A DNA stretch of 64,000 nt from Arthrobacter koreensis (GCF_009193255.1 NZ_WACG01000001.1:682001-746000), one strand, 5' to 3'. Positions 44,217 to 56,742 are shown, counted from the first letter of the stretch. Numbers and translations: made by a program. Notes: generated from the sequence alone by a model not told the origin.

Positions 44217-44537
44217 TCTGGTCTCCGTTCCGAGAGCATCCAACCGGAAGGCGGGTGCGCCGACCGTGCTCTGGCTCCGCCGCAGCGGCGCCAGAGCGGT
44301 TTGCTTTCACTGACAGCCTAGTCAACGCCAGCAGGTCAGACTACCGGTTCGCGCCTGCCCGGGGGCAGCGAGGTAACCGTTTATCGCATAATTACCCCGT
44401 TTCACGGAGGTGGCTGTGACCGGCACCACAGCATTGCCGCGTCCGCGTTAGGGTAAGGACAAAGACCATCAACAGCCCCGCCGGCCGGGCAGACGCACGG
44501 CTCCGGCGCCGGGTGCAGCCAATGGAAAGGGTCCGAG
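44217..44537. promoter_or_regulatory. Divergent control region upstream of acs
   Basis: This 321-bp gap has no supported gene. It holds an 8-bp stem hairpin (GCTCTGGC/GCCAGAGC, 44268-44297), a Crp-like site TGTGA-CCGGCA-CCACA (44415-44430, 9 of 10 consensus positions) and a possible -10 TAGGGT (44449-44454). The site centre would lie about 38-42 bp upstream of the predicted acs transcription start, the usual position for class II activation. Confidence 0.4.
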
Positions 44538-46526
<1,989 letters not shown>

Positions 46527-46534
46527 TCCCCAAA

Positions 46535-46590
46535 CGAGATGACAGAAACTGCCCGTATCGAGCTCGATACGGGCAGTTTCTGTCATTTCG
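46535..46590. repeat. 56-bp palindrome, copy B of the dispersed element
   Basis: The arms CGAGATGACAGAAACTGCCC... and their reverse complement meet at GAG|CTC with one mismatch in 28 pairs. The flanking CCCC/GGGG matches copy A. It lies between the convergent ends of acs and ohr. Confidence 0.9.
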
Positions 46591-46608
46591 ATGGGGAGGG
46601 AGGAGGAA

Positions 46609-47031
46609 TTAGCCGACGACGGCGTCCACTTCCACCTCGATGTTGCCGCGGGTGGCGTTGGAGTACGGGCAGACCTGGTGTGCTTCCTGGACCAGCTTGT
46701 CTGCCATGGCCTGGTCAACACCGGACATTTCAACGTGCAGGGCGACGGAGAGCTGGAAACCGCCCTCTTCCTTGGGATGGATGCTGACTTCTGAGGTCAC
46801 TGCGCTGTCACTGATCTGTGCCTTGGCCTGGCGGGCAACCATCTTCAGTGCGGAATGGAAGCATGCGGCGTATCCGACGGCGAAGAGCTGTTCCGGGTTG
46901 GTCGCTCCGCCTGCGCCACCCATTTCGGCAGGAACGGCGAGGTCGACTTCGAGGAGTCCGTCGCTGGTGCGGGCCTCTCCGTTCCGGCCGTCACCGGTGG
47001 CCGTGGCAACTGCTGTGTAAAGGGCGCTCAT
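46609..47031 (-). CDS. ohr: Organic hydroperoxide resistance protein Ohr
   Basis: The 140-residue OsmC/Ohr-family peroxidase reduces organic hydroperoxides with lipoyl- or thiol-based reductants. Both catalytic cysteines are present (Cys57 in GYAACFHSAL, Cys121 in QVCPYSNATRGN), and NPEQLFAVGYAAC is diagnostic of Ohr. It is divergent from a TetR regulator, with a 26-bp palindrome between the genes. Usually a MarR-type OhrR controls ohr, so the TetR arrangement is less common. Confidence 0.95.
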   Translation of the reverse strand: MSALYTAVATATGDGRNGEARTSDGLLEVDLAVPAEMGGAGGATNPEQLFAVGYAACFHSALKMVARQAKAQISDSAVTSEVSIHPKEEGGFQLSVALHVEMSGVDQAMADKLVQEAHQVCPYSNATRGNIEVEVDAVVG

Positions 47032-47092
47032 CGGGTTCTCCTTCGGGTTGGAACACTTGGCTGTCGAAAAGCGGGGCTTTCCGCCGTTCAGC

Positions 47093-47118
47093 TAGTAGAC
47101 TAACTAGTAAGTCTACTA
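47093..47118. promoter_or_regulatory. 26-bp palindromic operator between ohr and tetR-type gene
   Basis: TAGTAGACT (47093-47101) and AGTCTACTA (47110-47118) flank AACTAGTA. The whole 26 bp is symmetric at 24 positions. It ends 33 bp before the regulator's GTG and 62 bp before the ohr ATG. Confidence 0.7.
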
Positions 47119-47150
47119 ATCGCCAGTCCGACGGTCCCAAGGAGGTTCCA

Positions 47151-47735
47151 GTGGCAGCACAGAACGACGGCGGCACGAGGCCGGTCCGGGAGCGCATCCT
47201 CGATGCCGCCACGGATGCCTTTTACCGCGACGGGATCCGCGCCGTCAGCGCGGACAAGATCATTGCCTCCGCCGGCACCACCAAGGTGACCTTCTACCGG
47301 AATTTCCCTACCAAGGATGACCTGGTGGCCGCCTACCTCGACCGGCAGTCGGAGCTGATCCGTACGGCGGCAGGAAATCTGCCCGCGGACCCCTGTGAAG
47401 CACTCCGGGCTCTGGCCCAGGTCATGGGGTCCGAAGCCTGCCGGCCCGGTTTCCGCGGCTGCCCGTTCATCAATGCGGCAGCCGAGTACCCGGCGAGCGA
47501 CCACCCGGTGCGGGCCGCCGTCGCACGCCACCGGGACTGGTTTCGCGGACTGGTGGCCGAACTCGCGGGCCGGCTCGGCGCCGCCGATCCCGAGCTCGCC
47601 GCGGACCAGCTGATCATGCTGCGCGACGGCGCCATGGTCCACGGCTACGTTGCCGATCCCCGGGCGGTAGGAGCCGCCCTGCTCCAGGCCGGTGCCGCCG
47701 TCCTGCAGCAGCACCTCCCCTCGGCGCTGCACTAA
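47151..47735 (+). CDS. TetR/AcrR regulator, probable repressor of ohr
   Basis: The product of 194 residues has an N-terminal HTH (RERILDAATDAFYRDGIRAVSADKIIASAGTTKVTFYRNFPTKDDL). The C-terminal domain contains Cys82 and a pair Cys97/Cys104 in ACRPGFRGCPFINAAAEY. The Cys pair and the ohr neighbour suggest thiol-based peroxide sensing; this is inference. The GTG at 47151 is preceded by AAGGAGG 6 nt away, which decides the start. Confidence 0.88.
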   Translation: MAAQNDGGTRPVRERILDAATDAFYRDGIRAVSADKIIASAGTTKVTFYRNFPTKDDLVAAYLDRQSELIRTAAGNLPADPCEALRALAQVMGSEACRPGFRGCPFINAAAEYPASDHPVRAAVARHRDWFRGLVAELAGRLGAADPELAADQLIMLRDGAMVHGYVADPRAVGAALLQAGAAVLQQHLPSALH

Positions 47736-47857
47736 GCCGCCGCACTGCACGCCGGGGGCCACCGCTCAGCGCGCGGAAGACGCGCCCAGCGACCCAAATC
47801 GTGACGTTCGGCTCAGCAACTGGCCAAAGCCGCCGGCACCTAGCACAATCAGCACTT

Positions 47858-49186
47858 GTGTCTACTTCCTCCACCACGGTGAATCCCGCCCAGCGTTCCC
47901 GGATGGCCCGCAGGGTCGCCGGCGCCTCCTTCGTCGGGACAGCACTGGAATCCTATGACTTCTATGTCTTCGGCACTGCCGCCGCCCTGATCCTGAACCG
48001 GGTGTTCTTCCCCGACGTCGATCCGCTGACCGGAACGCTCCTGGCCTTCCTTTCCCTGGGCATGGGCTTCGTCGCCCGGCCGCTGGGCGCCGTGCTGTTC
48101 GGCCACATTGGGGACCGCGTGGGCCGGAAGAAGTCCCTCATCTACACCATCGTCCTGATGGGCCTGGCCACCGGCATCATTGGCCTGCTTCCGGACTACT
48201 CCACCATCGGTGTCTGGGCTCCGATCCTGCTGGTGGCCCTGCGGCTGCTGCAGGGCCTGGCCGTTGGCGGAGAATGGGGCGGCGCCGTCCTGATTGCCAG
48301 CGAGCACGCCGAACCGCGCAAGCGAGCCCTCTACGCCGCCATCCCGCAGATCGGCTCCCCGGTGGGCACCATCATGGTCACCGCCACCTTCCTGATCCTC
48401 ACCCAGGTCTCCCCCGAGGCCATGGAAGCCGGCGTCTGGCGCATTCCCTTCCTCCTCGCGTTCCCCTTCATGGCAGTAGCGCTCTACCTGCGCCTGGCCA
48501 TCGACGAGACCCCGGTCTTCAAGGACGTCGCCGAGCACAACCAGGTGGCCCGCGTCCCGGTCCTGGAGGTGCTGCGGTCCCAGCCCGCCGCCGTCGTTAT
48601 CGCCATGGCCGCCGCCCTGCTGGGCATCGGCTCCTACTTCCTGATGACCACCTACACCCAGGCCTACGGCGTGGGTGTCCTGGGACTGTCCGAATCCACG
48701 GTACTCAACGCCGCCCTGGTGGGCTCGGTCCTGCAGCTGGCCACCATTCCGGCCTTCGGCTGGCTGGCCACGAAGATTGGTTCGGCGAAGGTAGTCGCCG
48801 GCGGCGCGGCAGCCACAGCGCTGATTTCCTTCCCGCTGTACTACCTGATCAGCATTGCGGACCAGCCGCTGTACATCCTGACCATCCTGATCGGCGGCAT
48901 CGCCCCGACCGCTGCCTGGGCAGCGCTGGGCGGACTGATGGCGGACCTGTTCCCGGCCCGGACGGGGTACACAGCCATGTCCCTGGCCTACAGCTTCGCC
49001 GGCATTGCCGCAGGCTTCACACCGGCCGTCACCCAGCTCTTCTCCGAAGCAACCGGCGCCGCCTGGTGGCACCCCGGCGCGGTACTGGCCCTGATGTCCC
49101 TGATCACGATCGCCGGCTCCCTCGCGGCAGCCCGCCGGATTCGGGCGCAGTCACAGACGGCGGACGCAGAGACGGTTGCGGCATAG
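47858..49186 (+). CDS. MFS transporter, metabolite:H+ symporter (MHS) family
   Basis: The protein of 442 residues has twelve membrane helices. MHS features are VGTALESYDFYVFGTAAALILN at the start, LGAVLFGHIGDRVGRKKSL (motif A), and RLLQGLAVGGEWGGAVLIASEHA. Members import dicarboxylates, shikimate, proline/betaine or aromatic acids. The downstream shikimate-pathway gene aroQ starts 9 nt after its stop, so shikimate, quinate or a related acid is a reasonable guess. The GTG at 47858 is chosen; the ATG at 47903 is an alternative. Confidence 0.85.
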   Translation: MSTSSTTVNPAQRSRMARRVAGASFVGTALESYDFYVFGTAAALILNRVFFPDVDPLTGTLLAFLSLGMGFVARPLGAVLFGHIGDRVGRKKSLIYTIVLMGLATGIIGLLPDYSTIGVWAPILLVALRLLQGLAVGGEWGGAVLIASEHAEPRKRALYAAIPQIGSPVGTIMVTATFLILTQVSPEAMEAGVWRIPFLLAFPFMAVALYLRLAIDETPVFKDVAEHNQVARVPVLEVLRSQPAAVVIAMAAALLGIGSYFLMTTYTQAYGVGVLGLSESTVLNAALVGSVLQLATIPAFGWLATKIGSAKVVAGGAAATALISFPLYYLISIADQPLYILTILIGGIAPTAAWAALGGLMADLFPARTGYTAMSLAYSFAGIAAGFTPAVTQLFSEATGAAWWHPGAVLALMSLITIAGSLAAARRIRAQSQTADAETVAA

Positions 49187-49194
49187 TTGAACCC

Positions 49195-49668
49195 ATGACT
49201 ACAGAACGCACCCGCAACCTCCTGGTCCTGAACGGCCCCAACCTCAACCTGCTGGGGACGCGCGAACCCGCGGTGTACGGGACGGACACGCTGGATGATG
49301 TGGAAGCCGCGGCAGTTGGAGCCGCGGAATCCCATGGCTGGACGGCGGACTGCATCCAGTCCAACCACGAAGGCGACCTGATCGATGCCATTCACGGGGC
49401 TCCGGGCCTGGCCGACGCAATCATCATCAACCCCGCCGCCTACAGCCACACCTCGGTGGCTATCCGCGACGCCCTCTCCGGAGTCGGCCTTCCCGTGGTG
49501 GAAGTCCATCTGAGCAACATCCACAAGCGGGAGGAGTTCCGGCACCACTCGTTCGTCTCCGCGGTAGCGGAGGTGGTCATCTGCGGTGCAGGAATCGCCG
49601 GCTACCGCATGGCAGTGGACTACATTGCCGCGAAACTGGACGCAGCAGCCGGGTCCGCTACTCGCTGA
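49195..49668 (+). CDS. aroQ: 3-dehydroquinate dehydratase, type II
   Basis: This 157-residue small dodecameric enzyme converts 3-dehydroquinate to 3-dehydroshikimate by anti-elimination. Motifs are LVLNGPNLNLLGTREPAVYG (with the catalytic Tyr), IQSNHEGDLIDAIH, INPAAYSHTSVAIRDAL and VEVHLSNIHKREEFRHHS (with the His). It lies directly behind an MFS transporter. Its 3' end overlaps the convergent marP gene by 11 bp. Together with aroG it is the second shikimate gene in the window, in a separate location. Confidence 0.96.
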   Translation: MTTERTRNLLVLNGPNLNLLGTREPAVYGTDTLDDVEAAAVGAAESHGWTADCIQSNHEGDLIDAIHGAPGLADAIIINPAAYSHTSVAIRDALSGVGLPVVEVHLSNIHKREEFRHHSFVSAVAEVVICGAGIAGYRMAVDYIAAKLDAAAGSATR

Positions 49669-50851
49669 TGCACTCCCCCGGGGACACCGCACTGCTGTAC
49701 CCGGGGGCGGCCTCGGCGATCGGGCCAAGTTCGGCAAGGGACAGCGCGTACCCAATCGGCTGATCGCCGGTGGTCTTGGCGAAGACCACTCCGGCAACCT
49801 GGCCGTCGATATCCAGCAGCGGACCACCAGAGTTGCCCTGCTGGACGTTCGCCGCCAGCGTGTAGACCTCCAGGACTTCCGGCGAGGTTCCGTAAATACT
49901 GCGCACGGAGACGTCGCCGAGGTTCTGCACGACGGCGGGCTGGAGCCTGAAGGGTCCGCCTGCCGGATAGCCCGCGAACCCCGCGGTTGTTCCCGCTGGA
50001 AGTTCGGTGCCCAGGGGCAGCGGCTTCGCGTCCAGGTTGTCCACAGCGATGACGGCGAGGTCCCTGGCCGGGTCGAAGTGCACCACGCGTCCGGGCAGCA
50101 CCCCGCCCCCGGGGACCTGGACCACCGGTTCGCTCACTCCGGCAACCACGTGCGCGTTGGTGATCACCCGGTCTTCCGCGACGACGAACCCTGATCCGGT
50201 CTGGTTCTGGCCGCACTGGAACGCGGTGCCGGTGATCTTCAGGACCGAGGACGACGCAGCGGTCAGGGCCTCCGAACTGATGCCGTCGGCAGGAAGCTCG
50301 ACCGTTTCGGGAGCCGCGCCGTCGAAAATCCGCGGCAGCCCTTCGTCGAGGGTGAAGGAGCGCACCTGCGCAGCCACCGTCTTCACCGCGTTCGGAGTGA
50401 TCGAATCGATGGTCATCAGGACCTTCGACGAGGCGATCTGCTGTGACAGGAAGGGCATGCCCAGTGTGCCGATGCTGAACGCGAGCATGGACATCACCAC
50501 CGCGGCCACCACAACGTTCAGGGCACCGCCGAGGATGCGGTCCAGTGCACGCAGCGGCGCGAAGTTGAACCACCGGCGCACCGCACCGCCGAGCGCTGCG
50601 CCGGCCGCGTGGCCCACCAGGACCAGCACGACGGCGGTGGCGATCACCGCTACCAGGCGCCAGGTCTCATCCGGCACCCAGCCCGAAACCAGCGGGATGG
50701 CGAAGAACGCCGCGGTGGCACCGGCCACGAACCCGACGATTCCGCCGAGGGTAACCGCCAAGCCGTTCCGCAGGCCTGCCAGCAGGTAAAAAAGCAGGGA
50801 GAGGCCCAGAATGATGTCCAGAACGGTGAATCCGAGCACAAAGAGCTCCAA
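49658..50851 (-). CDS. marP: MarP-family periplasmic-facing serine protease
   Basis: The protein of 397 residues has four N-terminal membrane helices of the CvpA type, then a chymotrypsin-like protease outside the membrane. The triad is His234 (TNAHVVAG), Asp264 (DPARDLAVI) and Ser341 (QQGNSGGPL). Cys213 and Cys394 match the disulfide pair that activates M. tuberculosis MarP (Rv3671c), an acid-resistance protease. The start is TTG 50851. It overlaps aroQ at the 3' end and diverges from crp. Confidence 0.93.
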   Translation of the reverse strand: MELFVLGFTVLDIILGLSLLFYLLAGLRNGLAVTLGGIVGFVAGATAAFFAIPLVSGWVPDETWRLVAVIATAVVLVLVGHAAGAALGGAVRRWFNFAPLRALDRILGGALNVVVAAVVMSMLAFSIGTLGMPFLSQQIASSKVLMTIDSITPNAVKTVAAQVRSFTLDEGLPRIFDGAAPETVELPADGISSEALTAASSSVLKITGTAFQCGQNQTGSGFVVAEDRVITNAHVVAGVSEPVVQVPGGGVLPGRVVHFDPARDLAVIAVDNLDAKPLPLGTELPAGTTAGFAGYPAGGPFRLQPAVVQNLGDVSVRSIYGTSPEVLEVYTLAANVQQGNSGGPLLDIDGQVAGVVFAKTTGDQPIGYALSLAELGPIAEAAPGYSSAVSPGECISE

Positions 50852-51060
50852 TATGGTGTACGTACGCGTGGCGGCTGCCGGTCAAGAGCCCCTTTGCCTC
50901 CCGAGTCTAGCGGCCGCTGGTGACGATTCCACGGGCGTGTAATCCTGCGCACATTAGGCAGGCGTTTTATCATCCGAGGGCGAACAAGGCTATTACGGCT
51001 GTCACATGCCCGTTCGGTGCGGCAAGATAGTAGAAGCGACAACTATTAACAGGAGATTTC

Positions 51061-51738
51061 ATGGATATCGAGGTATTGCGCCGCGCGCCTTTGTTCGCCT
51101 CACTGGGAGACGACGTCTTCGCCGCTTTGACCGACGAACTCACCGAGGTCGATCTGTCCCGCGGAGCATCTGTCTTCCGCGAAGGTGACCAGGGCGACCA
51201 GCTCTATTTCATCGTGTCCGGAAAGATCAAGCTGGGGCGTTCGGCTCCTGACGGCCGCGAAAACCTGCTGGCCATCCTTGGCCCGGGCGAGCTGTTCGGC
51301 GAGATGGCCCTTTTCGACCCGAGCCCCCGCACCGCCACGGCCACTGCCGTGTCCGAAACGCGCCTGGCCGGTCTGCGCCACGAGAACCTGCGCGCACTGA
51401 TCGAGACGCGCCCCGAGGTATCGGTACAGCTGCTGCAGGCCCTGGCCCGCCGCCTGCGCCGCACCAATGAGTCCCTGGCAGACCTCGTCTTCTCCGACGT
51501 GCCCGGCCGCGTTGCCAAGGCTCTGCTGGACCTGGCGGACCGGTTTGGCCGGCCGGCGACGGACGGCATCCTGGTGGCCCACGAACTGACCCAGGAAGAG
51601 CTGGCCCAGTTGGTTGGCGCTTCCCGTGAAACCGTGAACAAGGCACTGGCCGAGTTCGTCCAGCGCGGCTGGCTGCGGCTGGAGGCACGCGCCGTCGTCA
51701 TCCTTGACGTCCAGCGCCTGCGCCAGCGCTCCCGCTGA
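51061..51738 (+). CDS. crp: Crp/Fnr-family transcriptional regulator
   Basis: The 225-residue protein has an N-terminal cyclic-nucleotide-binding fold (VFREGDQGDQLYFIVSGKIKL, with the phosphate-binding cassette ILGPGELFGEMALFDPSPRTATATA). The C-terminal HTH is LTQEELAQLVGASRETVNKAL. The Gly-Glu-x-x-x-x-Pro-Arg-Ser/Thr-Ala type cassette suggests that it binds cAMP, as in GlxR/Rv3676. AGGAG lies 5 nt before the ATG. A Crp-like site occurs upstream of acs. A strong terminator follows. Confidence 0.95.
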   Translation: MDIEVLRRAPLFASLGDDVFAALTDELTEVDLSRGASVFREGDQGDQLYFIVSGKIKLGRSAPDGRENLLAILGPGELFGEMALFDPSPRTATATAVSETRLAGLRHENLRALIETRPEVSVQLLQALARRLRRTNESLADLVFSDVPGRVAKALLDLADRFGRPATDGILVAHELTQEELAQLVGASRETVNKALAEFVQRGWLRLEARAVVILDVQRLRQRSR

Positions 51739-51753
51739 GTCTCTCCAGACAAA

Positions 51754-51800
51754 CAGAAAAGCGGCACCGCCTTCCTCCCGGAAGCGGTGCCGCTTTTCTG
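51754..51800. terminator. Bidirectional terminator after crp
   Basis: A perfect 17-bp stem (CAGAAAAGCGGCACCGC and its complement, 51754-51770 and 51784-51800) with A and T runs on either side serves both crp and the convergent NUDIX gene. Confidence 0.9.
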
Positions 51801-51809
51801 TGTGCTAAC

Positions 51810-52721
51810 TCAGCGGCCGCGGTGCCCGGAACCTTCAGCGGCGTCGACGGCGGTCACCCGCAGGGCGTAACCGCCGTCAGCTTCCACCAGCTCCGGCTGG
51901 AAAACCTCGTTCGCTCGCCGGTGGGCAAGGTAGGCAATGCAGCCCCTGGCCTTGGCCAGCTTTTCGATCATCAGCGCCACGGCGGGCACGGTGAGCTGTT
52001 CCAGCGTCAGCCCGACGGTGTCCGGCTGACCGACTTCGTCCCCGAGTTCCGTGGTGGCTGCACGTTCCATTTCGACTGCTGCCGCACGCCATTGCCCCCA
52101 GATGCCCTTGCTCTCCAGGAGCGAGGTTTCCTGCCCGAGGGGCTGGACGGCGGCGAAATAACGGGTGTCGAAGCGGCGCAGCGCAAAGTCCGCAGTCAGC
52201 CAGTGGGTGAGCGGCCGCAGCAGGTCGCTGCGCAGGCCGAGTCCGCGGCGGGCCAGCAGCTCAGGAAAGGACTCGTCGCCGGCGGCGATGCCGACCCGCG
52301 CGGCCATCCATTCCGGGCCCCGGTTGCTTTCCAGCAGTGTGGACCCGTCCGGGCCGGCCAGCAGCACGCCGGTCTCCTCAAACAGCTCCCGGGCAGCGGC
52401 TACGACGTGGCGTCGGGCTTCCTGGGCATCGTCCATCCCCAGGGTCCGCGCCCATTCGGCGGGTGTTGGACCGTACCAGTCGACGGGATCGCCGTCGGCT
52501 TCTTCCAGGCTGCCGCCGGGAAAGGCGATCTTCCCCAGCGGGGATTCGCCCCGGCGGTAGCGCAGGAACACTTCGGCTCCCTGGCGGGAGTCACGCAGCA
52601 GCAGGACGGAGGAGGCAGCCCTTGGCTTGCGGGCGGTGCCTTCCTCCCGTTCGAACCAGCTTTGCGCTGCACCCTGTTGCCAGGGCGGCAGCTGGAAATG
52701 CCGGGTGGAGACGTTAGGCAA
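51810..52721 (-). CDS. NUDIX hydrolase with interrupted Nudix box
   Basis: The 303-residue protein has SSVLLLRDSRQGAEVFLRYRR, then GKIAFPGGSLEEADG, then about 33 inserted residues, then AARELFEETGVLL. Together these make a Nudix box split after its first part, as in eukaryotic NUDT19. The catalytic Glu residues are kept. The substrate is unknown, perhaps an acyl-CoA or CoA derivative by analogy. The TTG start at 52721 overlaps the ridA stop region. It is the last gene of a DUF4177-ridA-NUDIX run. Confidence 0.85.
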   Translation of the reverse strand: MPNVSTRHFQLPPWQQGAAQSWFEREEGTARKPRAASSVLLLRDSRQGAEVFLRYRRGESPLGKIAFPGGSLEEADGDPVDWYGPTPAEWARTLGMDDAQEARRHVVAAARELFEETGVLLAGPDGSTLLESNRGPEWMAARVGIAAGDESFPELLARRGLGLRSDLLRPLTHWLTADFALRRFDTRYFAAVQPLGQETSLLESKGIWGQWRAAAVEMERAATTELGDEVGQPDTVGLTLEQLTVPAVALMIEKLAKARGCIAYLAHRRANEVFQPELVEADGGYALRVTAVDAAEGSGHRGR

Positions 52722-53196
52722 ACTCTGCGATCACTTCCACTTCCACCGGCGCGTTCAGCGGCAGCACTGCCACGCCGACGGCGGAACGGGCGTGGCTGCC
52801 CGCCTCACCGAATACCTGTCCCAGGAGTTCCGAAGCTCCATTGATGACGCCGGGCTGGCCGGTGAAGGACGGGTCCGAGGCCACGAAGCCCACAACCTTC
52901 ACAATCCGGGTGACCCGGTCCAGGTCACCGATCTGCGCCTTGATGGCGGCCAGTGCGTTCACTGCGCAGCGCGCGGCGTACGTCTTTGCGTCCTCGGCGC
53001 TCACGTCCGCGCCGACCTTGCCGGCGGCCGTCAGCGCACCGTCGATGAAGGGCAGCTGGCCGGAGGTGTACACGTGGTTCCCGCTCACTACGGCAGGAAC
53101 GTAGGCTGCCACCGGCGCGGCGACCGGGGGCAGTTCCAGGCCGAGTTCGGCCAGGCGCTGCTCGACGGCGGAAACCGCCTCCGGGGCAGTGCTCAT
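52714..53196 (-). CDS. RidA/YjgF family protein
   Basis: The 160-residue RidA superfamily protein may hydrolyse reactive enamine/imine intermediates, or may bind small ligands. Family segments are VVSGNHVYTSGQLPFIDG, ARCAVNALAAIKAQIGDLDRVTRIVKVVGFV and VEVEVIAEFA. The Arg typical of enzymatic RidA (in the ...xRxxV-V/E segment near the end) is not clear here, since the sequence reads RSAVGVAVLPLNAPVEVEV. The ATG overlaps the DUF4177 stop as ATGA. In M. tuberculosis the pair is Rv3678A/Rv3678c (from memory). Confidence 0.88.
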   Translation of the reverse strand: MSTAPEAVSAVEQRLAELGLELPPVAAPVAAYVPAVVSGNHVYTSGQLPFIDGALTAAGKVGADVSAEDAKTYAARCAVNALAAIKAQIGDLDRVTRIVKVVGFVASDPSFTGQPGVINGASELLGQVFGEAGSHARSAVGVAVLPLNAPVEVEVIAEFA

Positions 53197-53351
53197 CAGG
53201 CCTTCTCCCGCTTCATGTAGGCCACTGAACCGGTGCCATTCGGGGCCGGGGTGATCTGCACCAGTTCCCATCCTTCTTCACCGTGCATGTTCAGCACGGC
53301 GCCGGGGGTGTGCAAAGGCAGCGGTGTAATGAAGTATTCCCATTTGCTCAT
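53196..53351 (-). CDS. DUF4177 small protein
   Basis: The product has 51 residues, begins MSKWEYFITPLPLHTP and contains EEGWELVQITP, which is the DUF4177 signature. Function is unknown. It overlaps ridA by 4 bp and lies only 37 bp from the divergent penicillin-binding protein start, so both promoters are compressed into this gap. Confidence 0.85.
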   Translation of the reverse strand: MSKWEYFITPLPLHTPGAVLNMHGEEGWELVQITPAPNGTGSVAYMKREKA

Positions 53352-53375
53352 GATCCAAAGACTAGCGCGTGCTTG

Positions 53376-53381
53376 TAGACT
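53376..53381 (+). promoter_or_regulatory. Penicillin-binding protein gene -10 box (leaderless)
   Basis: TAGACT with an upstream TG ends 7 nt before the ATG at 53389. Confidence 0.5.
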
Positions 53382-53388
53382 GATCCGC

Positions 53389-55638
<2,250 letters not shown>

Positions 55639-55640
55639 CC

Positions 55641-56597
55641 TTGGCAACTGAACATCCGGTGGCCCCGGTCCTTCGATCCGCCGCGTGGACCGCCGGCAGC
55701 TTCGCGGCTGCCGGCGCTGCGGCCCTCGCCTACGGCTCCCTCATCGAGCGGAACCTCTTCGGCATCCGCACCGAGACGGTGGCGGTGCTCCCTCTGGGCA
55801 GCAAGCCGATGCGGGTCCTCCATCTCTCGGACATCCACTACGTTCCCGGCCAGGACCGCAAGACCCGCTGGCTGCACTCCCTGGCGGACCTGGAACCTGA
55901 TCTGGTGGTCAATACCGGGGACAATCTCAGCCATCAGCAGGCCGTGCCTCCGCTGCTGGAAGCGCTGAAGCCGCTGATGCGGTTCCCCGGCGTGTTCGTT
56001 CCCGGCTCCAATGACTACTACGCGCCCGTCCTGAAGAACCCGTTCACGTACTTCACCTCGCCGTCCAAGCTGCGGAAGAATCCGGCCAAACTGCCCTGGG
56101 CAGACATGTTCACGGCCTTCGGCAACGCGGGCTGGATCGACCTCACCAACCGGAACCAGTCCGTGGTCCTCAACGGTCTGCGCCTGGACTTCTCCGGCGT
56201 TGATGATCCGCACCTGAAGCGCGACCGGTATGCCGGCTTCCCGGCCGGGAGCTCGACGTCGTCCTCCGCACGGCACGTGCGCATCGGCGTCGCGCATGCC
56301 CCGTACCAGCGGGTGCTGGATTACTTCACCGACGGCGGTGCCCAGCTGATCCTGGCCGGACACACCCACGGCGGGCAGGTCTGCATTCCGGGTTACGGCG
56401 CTCTGGTGAGCAACTGCGACCTTCCCACCTGGCGGGCCAAGGGCCTGACGGACTGGGAACACAACGGGCGCACCGTGCCGCTGAATGTCTCGGCCGGCAT
56501 CGGCACCTCCCGGTTCGCCCCGGTGCGGTTCGCCTGCAGGCCGGAAGCCGTGCTGCTCACCCTCACCCCCGCCGAGAGGCCAGTTACGGCTTCTTAG
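55641..56597 (+). CDS. Membrane-anchored metallophosphoesterase (Rv3683-like)
   Basis: The protein has 318 residues with one N-terminal helix (AAWTAGSFAAAGAAALAYGS) and a calcineurin-like phosphoesterase domain. Metal-ligand motifs are LHLSDIHYVPG, VVNTGDNLSH, VPGSNDYYAP (GNHD-type with Ser-Asn-Asp), and AGHTHGGQV. The substrate is unknown. It starts at a TTG 2 nt after the PBP stop, and M. tuberculosis has the same order (ponA2, Rv3683). Its last codons form the left arm of a long palindrome. Confidence 0.87.
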   Translation: MATEHPVAPVLRSAAWTAGSFAAAGAAALAYGSLIERNLFGIRTETVAVLPLGSKPMRVLHLSDIHYVPGQDRKTRWLHSLADLEPDLVVNTGDNLSHQQAVPPLLEALKPLMRFPGVFVPGSNDYYAPVLKNPFTYFTSPSKLRKNPAKLPWADMFTAFGNAGWIDLTNRNQSVVLNGLRLDFSGVDDPHLKRDRYAGFPAGSSTSSSARHVRIGVAHAPYQRVLDYFTDGGAQLILAGHTHGGQVCIPGYGALVSNCDLPTWRAKGLTDWEHNGRTVPLNVSAGIGTSRFAPVRFACRPEAVLLTLTPAERPVTAS

Positions 56598-56633
56598 AGC
56601 GCCGAAACGAGCCGTAAGTGGCCTCTCGGCGGG
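56568..56633. repeat. Long inverted repeat at the end of the metallophosphoesterase gene
   Basis: 24-bp arms (left 56568-56591, right 56610-56633) match except for one position. The arm core is GCCGAGAGGCCAsTTACGGC. The 18-nt loop contains the stop codon, and there is no T run. It resembles the 24.8 and 46.5 kb palindromes in position and size but not in sequence. Confidence 0.85.
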
Positions 56634-56742
56634 AGGGGCGAAACCGGCACGCGGCGTCGTAACCATGCCCGGCGTGGCCTAGGATTGAGCGGTATCCGGC
56701 CCGCACCCCTCGGCGCGGACCTCTCGATCTCGAAGAGGATTC

